A DNA stretch of 5,154 nt from Myxococcota bacterium (GTDB lineage Bacteria; Myxococcota_A; Polyangia; HGW-17; JAJRWW01): assembly GCA_024276595.1 (NCBI GenBank), contig JAJRWW010000192.1, positions 1 through 5,154 on the forward strand, read 5' to 3'. The translations under genes were made by a program, and so were the position numbers. This document shows positions 1-4,070 of this stretch, piece after piece. Numbering within the stretch: the first letter of the stretch is position 1; each line of letters begins with the position of its first letter. The notes beneath the pieces are model-generated. The model saw only the letters and a program-made list of their open reading frames with translations, was not told the DNA's origin and did no database searches.

Positions 1-296
1 GCCAGGAAGCCGTTGAGGTGGTGGTAGACTGTTGGTGGGAGGCCGGGCGCCGAAAGGGTGGCCATTGGCTCGGCGTAGCAGTGGCCCATGCAGCCCACCT
101 CCAGGAGCTTCGCGCGCACACCGTGCTTTTCGAGCGCTTCCGCGAAGGCGTCCGTCAGCTCGAGGGCACCGGCGCTGCGACCGCAGGTGGCGGCACCCAC
201 TCGCACCACCCGCACATGGGGATCCAGCAGGTCTCCGCAGGCCTCGTCCGCGGCCGCGCGTATCGTCTGGTAGGCTTTGGATACTGGGTCGATCAT
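1..296 (-). CDS. NuoF/HydB-like NADH-binding flavoprotein subunit, N-terminal part (cut by window edge)
   Basis: Only the first 98 codons lie in the window; the gene runs off the left edge. The visible part is a thioredoxin-like [2Fe-2S] ferredoxin domain: a beta strand (residues 28-35), the motif ATCGRSAGA with Cys38, then GCMGHCYAEP with Cys69 and Cys73, and a downstream PTVYHHL segment. In known families this domain precedes the FMN/NADH-binding and 4Fe-4S parts of the beta subunit of NAD-dependent or electron-bifurcating [FeFe]-hydrogenases and formate dehydrogenases. E. coli-type NuoF lacks it. The ATG (296-294) overlaps the TGA of the upstream nuoE-like gene in an ATGA, so translation is coupled. 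Only one Cys is present in the first half-motif where HydB has two; Cys20 is the only other candidate ligand. Family assignment is firm. Whether the partner is a hydrogenase, a formate dehydrogenase or complex I cannot be told here. Confidence 0.88.
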   Translation of the reverse strand, partial: MIDPVSKAYQTIRAAADEACGDLLDPHVRVVRVGAATCGRSAGALELTDAFAEALEKHGVRAKLLEVGCMGHCYAEPMATLSAPGLPPTVYHHLNGFL

Positions 297-895
297 TTGG
301 GCTCCTCGGCATCGGGCCCCTCGACATCGGGCTCCTCGGCGGCGTTCTTCTCGGCGGCGATCTCGTGCTGCAAGAGGATCCCGTCCACCTTGGTGGGGGT
401 CATGCTCCCGTGGACAGTGTCGCCGTCCACTGTCACCGGCGCCAGGGAGCAGCAGCCCACGCAGGCGACCCGCTCCAGGCTGTACTCCTGGTCTGGAGTC
501 GTCTCATCCTCCTCGATCCCCAGGCGTCTGCGCCAGGAGTCCAGGATGATCCCGCCCATCTTGATGGCGCACGCGGTGCCCATGCACACCTTGATCTGGT
601 GGCGCCCGGGTGGGGTGAAGCGGAACTGGTTGTAGAAGGTCGCGACCCCGAACACCCTCGCAGGGGAGATGTCCAAGAAGCGCGCGACCGCGATCATCGC
701 CTCCCGGGGCAGAAAGCCCAGGTCGTCCTGCACCACCTGCAGCAGGGAGATGAGGCCGCGCTGCTCCACGCTGTCACCGCGCGTTGCAAGGAGGGCGTCC
801 ACGCGCTCGCTGATGGCCGGGTCCATGGGCCCCCTTTCCCCCGAGCTCTTGGTGTCGGGAGGGGACGCAGACGTGGTTTGGTCGAGCTCACTCAA
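293..895 (-). CDS. nuoE: NuoE/HydC-like [2Fe-2S] subunit (NADH dehydrogenase 24 kDa family)
   Basis: A 200-residue thioredoxin-like [2Fe-2S] protein that relays electrons in NADH-oxidising flavoprotein complexes. The family signature is complete: a helical N-terminal region with LLQVVQDDLGFLP (51-63), VFGVATFYNQFRFTPPG (81-97), then the cluster ligands Cys104 and Cys109 in VCMGTAC and Cys145 and Cys149 in ACVGCCSLAPV, followed by TPTKVDGIL. The CVGCCSLAPV form resembles HydC/HoxE-type subunits. The start chosen is TTG at 895-893, because AGGAG lies 7 nt upstream. An in-frame ATG at 826-824, preceded by GGAAAGGGGG, is an alternative that would remove 23 low-complexity residues and still leave the whole domain. 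The C-terminal tail is acidic and repetitive (AAEEP, DVEGP, DAEEP), beyond the usual domain end. The gene overlaps the nuoF-like gene by 4 nt and is its translational partner, so both probably belong to a cytoplasmic NAD-linked complex. Confidence 0.93.
   Translation of the reverse strand: MSELDQTTSASPPDTKSSGERGPMDPAISERVDALLATRGDSVEQRGLISLLQVVQDDLGFLPREAMIAVARFLDISPARVFGVATFYNQFRFTPPGRHQIKVCMGTACAIKMGGIILDSWRRRLGIEEDETTPDQEYSLERVACVGCCSLAPVTVDGDTVHGSMTPTKVDGILLQHEIAAEKNAAEEPDVEGPDAEEPK
299..343. repeat. 15-bp tandem repeat, three copies, in the nuoE 3' end
   Basis: Three adjacent 15-bp units (299-313, 314-328, 329-343) share GGGCYCCTCGRC with few changes. Being a multiple of three, they encode the pentapeptides AAEEP, DVEGP and DAEEP at the C-terminus of the NuoE-like protein. 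This is probably a slippage-derived acidic tail; no function is visible. Confidence 0.8.
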
Positions 896-958
896 GGCCA
901 GGCTCCTGCCCAGATCATCATGAAAAAATACACCAGGCGGCGTGCAACGACAGCCCGG

Positions 959-988
959 GTTCTATTCTCGATCCCTGTGGAAGTGCAA
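959..988 (-). promoter_or_regulatory. Weak candidate promoter ahead of the nuoE-like gene
   Basis: In the 124-nt gap between the Cys-rich gene and nuoE, the minus strand has TTGCAC (988-983) followed, 18 nt later, by TAGAAC (964-959), or 16 nt later by AATAGA. Both boxes match the sigma-70 consensus only partly. If real, nuoE has its own promoter with a leader of about 60 nt. If not, nuoE is read through from the upstream Cys-rich gene on the same strand. Confidence 0.2.
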
Positions 989-1019
989 CCCTTGTAGTAC
1001 ACTCACCTGGGATTATCCA

Positions 1020-1283
1020 CTATCCAGAGCTGTCTGCCTCGTCTCCCGGCTCGGAGGGCTGCGGCGACTCGGCAGGCTGCGGCGACTCGCCGGGCCGCGC
1101 CTGCAGCTCTGGCGGGAGGCCATGCTTGAGCCACTCCCAGATGATGCACATGGTGCGAAACGTGCAATGGTTCTTGGGTTGGCGACAGGCGATGCACTCT
1201 GCACAGAGGTAGCGATCGTACTTCTGGCAATGCGCCTCCGCTGGGCGGTCTGGGTGACGATAGCAGGGGCGATCCAGTGACAT
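1020..1283 (-). CDS. Small Cys/His-rich protein, B-box zinc-finger-like
   Basis: An 87-residue protein. Its core carries evenly spaced metal-ligand-type residues: Cys7-x2-His10, His18-Cys19, Cys27-x2-Cys30-x2-Cys33, His39-Cys40 and Cys46. The pattern CYRHPDR...HCQKYDRYLCAEC resembles the first half of B-box zinc fingers and is followed by a CTFRTMCII stretch. The tail after residue 57 is low-complexity and rich in Pro, Glu and Ser, including ESPQPA-ESPQPS. It has no signal peptide or membrane segment, so it is probably cytoplasmic. An ATG at 1283-1281 with a partial AGG 8 nt upstream is chosen. The frame stays open to a GTG at 1370-1368, which would add 29 residues, but that GTG abuts the divergent gene's ATG and leaves no promoter space. 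It lies just upstream of nuoE on the same strand. From memory, similar small proteins occur near NADH-linked oxidoreductase genes in deltaproteobacteria; I cannot verify this. A role as metal or cluster accessory, or as scaffold, is inference. Confidence 0.75.
   Translation of the reverse strand: MSLDRPCYRHPDRPAEAHCQKYDRYLCAECIACRQPKNHCTFRTMCIIWEWLKHGLPPELQARPGESPQPAESPQPSEPGDEADSSG
1057..1089. repeat. 18-bp tandem repeat in the 3' end of the Cys-rich gene
   Basis: GGCTGCGGCGACTCG occurs at 1057-1071 and again at 1075-1089, a period of 18 bp. It is in frame and encodes ESPQPA followed by ESPQPS in the C-terminal tail. Confidence 0.8.
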
Positions 1284-1303
1284 CGCAAAAACCTGTGAAT
1301 CGG

Positions 1304-1321
1304 TTGCACGTTCAATATAAT
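1304..1321 (+). promoter_or_regulatory. TATAAT -10 element with adjacent near-palindrome in divergent gap
   Basis: A perfect TATAAT (1316-1321) lies in an AT-rich island 49 nt before the plus-strand lipoprotein ATG. No good -35 is found at 16-18 bp, so an activator may be needed. Immediately upstream is TTGCACGTTCAA (1304-1315), a 12-bp palindrome with one mismatched pair, placed where an operator would cover the promoter spacer. On the minus strand the same island reads TATATT (1320-1315), a possible -10 for the Cys-rich gene starting at 1283. Both promoter and operator are suggestions from pattern only. Confidence 0.3.
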
Positions 1322-1370
1322 CCTCCAGGCGCGATGGCAACCTCTCGCCAGCGGATTTGGAGCAGCTCAC

Positions 1371-2117
1371 ATGAAGAAGCCCTCCCCGTATCTGCCTTCA
1401 CTCCCGCGGCCCTTTGTGGGCAGCCTGCGGGCCGATGGAGTCATCTCGGTGCTGGTGTCACTGCTAGCTGCCCTGGCCAGCATCGGGGGATGGGCCTGCA
1501 AGGGTGGGGCGTCAGCCGGGAGCCGCGCCAACGCCAGAGTCATGTCGTTTCTCATGCCCCCTGGCCCCAAGCGAGCCACCCTGGTGGTGGAGCGCAAGAA
1601 GACCTACACCGGGTACACGAGGCTCATGGCCCCCAGAGAGATCGAGCTTCGCCCCGTAAGAGGTGGTGTACTCTACCGGGTCAAGGAGCGCATCGACCCC
1701 AAGACCTGGCGAACCTCCTCCAGCCTCCTGCTGGACGCCCGGGCTGACGGCGCATGGATCCGCGCCCAGTTCGGTCTGGGTGGGCGCCGCGTGGGGCCCA
1801 GGACCCCCCGGCTCCTCTTCCCCTGGCCGCCGACACCGGGGAAGGTCCACAAGGTGAGCTACTCCATCGCAGACGGACGCAAGGCCACCGGGACGGTGAC
1901 CGTCACAGGCTACGGGTTCTCCCGCAAGGTGGGAGGGAGAACCTACGGTCCCTGCCTGGAGGTGAGGGAGGTGCTCAGCTTCGATACGGGGGGCAGCGTG
2001 GACCTGCGATCAGTTTACTGCACTGGCTTCGGCCGCGTCGAGATCCTGTCGCTGCTGCGCGATCCAGAGCAGGGGCTCATCAAGACCTTGGACAGATCGC
2101 TGCGGTTGAAGCGCTGA
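1371..2117 (+). CDS. Probable exported lipoprotein of unknown function
   Basis: A 248-residue protein I do not recognise with confidence. The N-terminus has basic residues (Lys2, Lys3, Arg13, Arg20), a hydrophobic core GVISVLVSLLAALASIGG (23-40) and Cys43 followed by KGG, which looks like a lipoprotein signal. The lipobox is poor (GWAC, with Gly at -3 and Trp at -2), and the n-region is long. The mature part is rich in predicted beta strands, with repeated short hydrophobic stretches such as KVSYSIADGRKATGTVTVTG, and near the end YCTGFGRVEI. This ending recalls DUF3108/TapB-like envelope proteins whose last strand pair reads 'yy..GvG.v', but that is a weak resemblance. The ATG at 1371 has GGAG 8 nt upstream. 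The gene stands alone: it diverges from the Cys-rich gene and converges with the MBL-fold gene. It is likely anchored in the periplasmic membrane leaflet or outer membrane. Confidence 0.75.
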   Translation: MKKPSPYLPSLPRPFVGSLRADGVISVLVSLLAALASIGGWACKGGASAGSRANARVMSFLMPPGPKRATLVVERKKTYTGYTRLMAPREIELRPVRGGVLYRVKERIDPKTWRTSSSLLLDARADGAWIRAQFGLGGRRVGPRTPRLLFPWPPTPGKVHKVSYSIADGRKATGTVTVTGYGFSRKVGGRTYGPCLEVREVLSFDTGGSVDLRSVYCTGFGRVEILSLLRDPEQGLIKTLDRSLRLKR

Positions 2118-2121
2118 TCAG

Positions 2122-2143
2122 AGGAGCCTCCACGCGGGCTCCT
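2122..2143 (+). terminator. Hairpin just after the lipoprotein gene
   Basis: AGGAGCC (2122-2128) and GGCTCCT (2137-2143) form a perfect 7-bp stem with an 8-nt loop, starting 4 nt after the stop codon. No T-tract follows on either strand, so it is not a classic intrinsic terminator. It may still stop or protect transcripts between these two convergent genes. Confidence 0.35.
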
Positions 2144-2187
2144 GCGGCAGATTCGAGCGCGAGCCATGGAAAAGGTGTGGGCTGGAC

Positions 2188-2225
2188 GGCGCCTGTGCCC
2201 CGGCGCCTATGCCCCGGCGCCTCTG
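2188..2225. repeat. 14-bp tandem repeat spanning the MBL-fold gene's stop codon
   Basis: GGCGCCTGTGCCCC (2188-2201) and GGCGCCTATGCCCC (2202-2215) differ by one base. A partial third copy, GGCGCCTCTG, follows (2216-2225). The variant base in the middle copy creates the TAG stop (2209-2207) of the minus-strand gene. The 14-bp period is not a multiple of three, so gain or loss of a unit would shift the reading frame at the C-terminus. Confidence 0.8.
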
Positions 2226-3103
2226 GCCACGTAGCCCCGGCGGGTGCGCTGCACTCGACCCTCCAGGACCAGCAGCTCCAGGTGCTTTTCTATCATCTGC
2301 CCCTCCCAGTAGCGGGTGAGGGCAGGGGCGAGGTGGTTGTGTCCGCCGTAGATCGGTGAGAGCTCCACCAGCTCGGCCAGGGAGCGCTCATGGCGTACCA
2401 GCTCGGAGATGGCGCCGTGGCGCATGGTGATCACCTCCAGGTACCGTTCGAAGCGCTCCTGAATGCTGGACCGAACGATGCCCTCATGGCTGGTGACCAC
2501 CAGGCGAGGCTCCAGGTCCATCAGGCTGTGCAGGGAGTCTCTGAGCTGCCCGATGTCGCTCTCCCGATCCCCGTACCAGGGCCCGAAGCTGAGCAGATCC
2601 ATGTCTCCGGCCATGAGGGTCCCGGTGGCCGTGTCGAAGAAACACATGTGGTCCTCCGTGTGGCCCGGGGTGTGGATGGCGATGAGCCTGGTTCTGCCCA
2701 GATCGAAGCTGCTTCCCGCGTCGAAGGTCTCCGTGGCGCTGCAGCTCTCAAACCCCATGGAGCCCTGGATGAAGGACTTGAAGGTGCGCTCCAGGTGCGG
2801 AGGCGCGAAGCGCTTGGCCAGTGCGTCCAGGTCGCCGAAGCTGGCGGCGCTCATGATTGGAGCGTGAATGGGCACCTCCTCGAACATCCAGCAGCCCGAG
2901 ATATGATCCGGGTGCGCGTGGCTGGCCAGGATGAGATCCGGCGTGGCGAGCTCCTGGACCTGCTCCAGGGCTGCGAGCCCGCAGCCCGCGTCGATGAGGC
3001 AGACCACGTCCGAGTCCACGAGGATGGAGTGGGAGAATGGAAAGCGTCCCCCCCCGGCGCCCGGCACGAGCCAGATCCCGGGATGTATGGGCTGCAGGTC
3101 CAT
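2207..3103 (-). CDS. MBL-fold metallo-hydrolase with C-terminal helical domain
   Basis: A 298-residue metallo-beta-lactamase-fold enzyme, probably a cytoplasmic hydrolase; the substrate cannot be told. The di-metal site is intact: SHAHPDH gives His62, His64, Asp66 and His67; PGHT gives His148; AGDMD gives Asp167; TSHEG gives His206. Upstream LIDAGCG (36-42) is the usual strand before the site. After the catalytic domain, residues about 215-298 are helical and end in ...HLELLVLEGRVQRTRRGYV, which looks like the winged-helix tail of the glyoxalase-II/LACTB2-like branch. The ATG at 3103-3101 is chosen because it places MDLQPIHPGIWLV at the normal domain start. A TTG at 3139-3137 would add 12 residues (MLWLASIARLGA). 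Neither start has a good ribosome binding site. The gene is divergent from the cupin gene across about 190 nt, in which I found no convincing promoter boxes, and its 3' end carries a 14-bp repeat. Confidence 0.9.
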   Translation of the reverse strand: MDLQPIHPGIWLVPGAGGGRFPFSHSILVDSDVVCLIDAGCGLAALEQVQELATPDLILASHAHPDHISGCWMFEEVPIHAPIMSAASFGDLDALAKRFAPPHLERTFKSFIQGSMGFESCSATETFDAGSSFDLGRTRLIAIHTPGHTEDHMCFFDTATGTLMAGDMDLLSFGPWYGDRESDIGQLRDSLHSLMDLEPRLVVTSHEGIVRSSIQERFERYLEVITMRHGAISELVRHERSLAELVELSPIYGGHNHLAPALTRYWEGQMIEKHLELLVLEGRVQRTRRGYVARGAGA

Positions 3104-3296
3104 GGCGCCGAGTCTAGCGATGCTGGCCAGCCACAGCAACCGAAGGCTTCGTCGGACAGGGATGCGGGGGGGGTGCTGGGAGCCGGGTGAGGCAGGCCGG
3201 TGGGGGCCTTCAGGCCTGGCCAGATGAGATAAGTGATTGCGCGCTGCTCATGAATGGATACCTTGTGGGCTGGACAACCTTCGAGAGGGACACCTT

Positions 3297-3647
3297 ATGA
3301 GCGAAACCCACCCCCAGCAGAGCAGCGGCGGAATCGAACCCGCAACCCCCATCCGGCTGGCCGACCTCGTCGAGTACTCTCCAGGGTCGGTGGTGAGCCG
3401 CACCCTGGCCAAGTCCGATGCGGGCACCTTGACCATCTTCGCCTTTGATGCGGGGGAGGAGCTGAGCGAGCACAGCGCTCCCTTCGACGCCTACGTGCAA
3501 AACCTGGACGGCAAGGTGGAGCTGCTCATAGGCGGCAAGCCCATACACCCTGCCGTGGGAGAGACAGTGCTCATGCCGGCGAACGTGCCCCACGCGGTCA
3601 AGGCGCCAGAGCGCTTCAAGATGCTCCTCATCATGATACGTGGATAG
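3297..3647 (+). CDS. Small single-domain cupin protein
   Basis: A 116-residue cupin (Cupin_2 type) forming a single beta-barrel. Motif 1 appears as GEELSEHSAP (53-62) and ends at Gly72 in NLDGKVEL. His59 is present, but the usual second histidine two residues on is Ala61. Motif 2 is GETVLMPANVPHAV (88-101), with Pro94 and His99. The reduced ligand set may mean weak or altered metal binding, or a purely binding role. Small stand-alone cupins like this are common in anaerobes and rarely have a known substrate, so no function is assigned. The start at 3297 has GAGAGG 8 nt upstream. The frame is open to about 3237, but the extra N-terminus has no cupin character and no better ribosome binding site. 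There is no hydrophobic segment, so it is cytoplasmic. The gene is transcribed alone, divergent from the MBL-fold gene. Confidence 0.9.
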   Translation: MSETHPQQSSGGIEPATPIRLADLVEYSPGSVVSRTLAKSDAGTLTIFAFDAGEELSEHSAPFDAYVQNLDGKVELLIGGKPIHPAVGETVLMPANVPHAVKAPERFKMLLIMIRG

Positions 3648-3674
3648 GGCTACGTGTCGTGACGCCCCCCGCCG

Positions 3675-4070
3675 TTAGTCTCTTACTAAATCGATTCTGC
3701 GCAAGATGGTGTCAAAGCAGTTGGCTTTCAGGTGTTGGCTTTTACCAAGAGCGGGCACCACGGTCTCTTCACGAAGTCGTAGGGCGCAGGCGACGGTGCT
3801 GCCTCCCAGGCGAGTCGGGTAGTACTCGTACCATCGGCCGATCTTGTTGATCAGGCCGTGTACGCGGAGCCGTTTGAGTAGGCGAGATACCTGCCCACCG
3901 TTTTTGCCGAGAGGTCTTTGGCTGTCTCGGTTACGGAAGCCACAGATCCGGTGTTCGCCACGGGCGATGGCCACGAAGAGGTCGAGGTCGTCGCCGTGAA
4001 ACAGAGGGACTGCTCTCTCTTTTCTTCGTTTTCCAAAGGGGCTACTGTGTCCCCCGATGGAGCTGCGCAT
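3675..4070 (-). pseudogene. Remnant of a larger protein: C-terminal winged-helix region with GFRNRD motif
   Basis: The recognisable part begins near 4007 and reads FHGDDLDLFVAIARGEHRIC, then GFRNRD, GGQVSRLLKRLRVHGLINKI, GRWYEYYPTRLGG, and REETVVPAL. The QVSRLLKRLRVHGLI segment is a helix-turn-helix recognition region followed by a wing. From memory this matches the C-terminal end of a widespread family of roughly 400-residue proteins of unknown function (N-terminal part with a VKMYDK...LRVETTIN-type motif), which I believe is mobile-element-like; that is recollection, not a search. Here the N-terminal part is absent: sequence before about 4007 is unlike the family, has no ribosome binding site and runs into trkA. 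Positions I expect to be conserved look changed (Ser after FRNRD, NKIGRWYEYYPT). Four 60-base lines counted in 3661-3960 give 53-58% GC, against 73-78% in trkA, which supports foreign origin. It could instead be a short expressed DNA-binding protein. Confidence 0.5.

Noticed and set aside
32..997. Long plus-strand open frame opposite the nuoE/nuoF genes
   Set aside because: It is antisense to two firmly identified iron-sulfur proteins; composition is Arg/Ala/Pro/His-rich, as expected of shadow frames in high-GC DNA.
977..1020. GTGGA...TCCAC inverted pair after the Cys-rich gene
   Set aside because: Five-base arms separated by 34 nt are expected by chance and have no T-tract.
1284..1370. N-terminal extension of the Cys-rich protein to the GTG at 1370
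   Set aside because: GGAGG lies about 10 nt upstream, but that start would abut the divergent ATG at 1371 and use up the AT-rich promoter-like region; the added residues have no Cys/His pattern.
2390..3190. Plus-strand open frame opposite the MBL-fold gene
   Set aside because: The minus strand has an intact HxHxDH metal site and domain order; the other frame is a GC shadow.
3191..3221. CAGGCC...GGCCTG inverted repeat between the MBL and cupin genes
   Set aside because: Six-base GC arms with a 14-nt loop in GC-rich DNA are not distinctive, and several competing pairings exist.
3237..3296. Upstream extension of the cupin and a TTGCGC/TACCTT promoter
   Set aside because: The start at 3297 has a better ribosome binding site, and the -10 match is only three of six bases, so neither is supported.
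3675..3689. TTAGT-CTCTT-ACTAA inverted repeat as a terminator
   Set aside because: A 5-bp AT-rich stem is too weak and lacks a T-tract; it also includes the remnant's own TAA stop.
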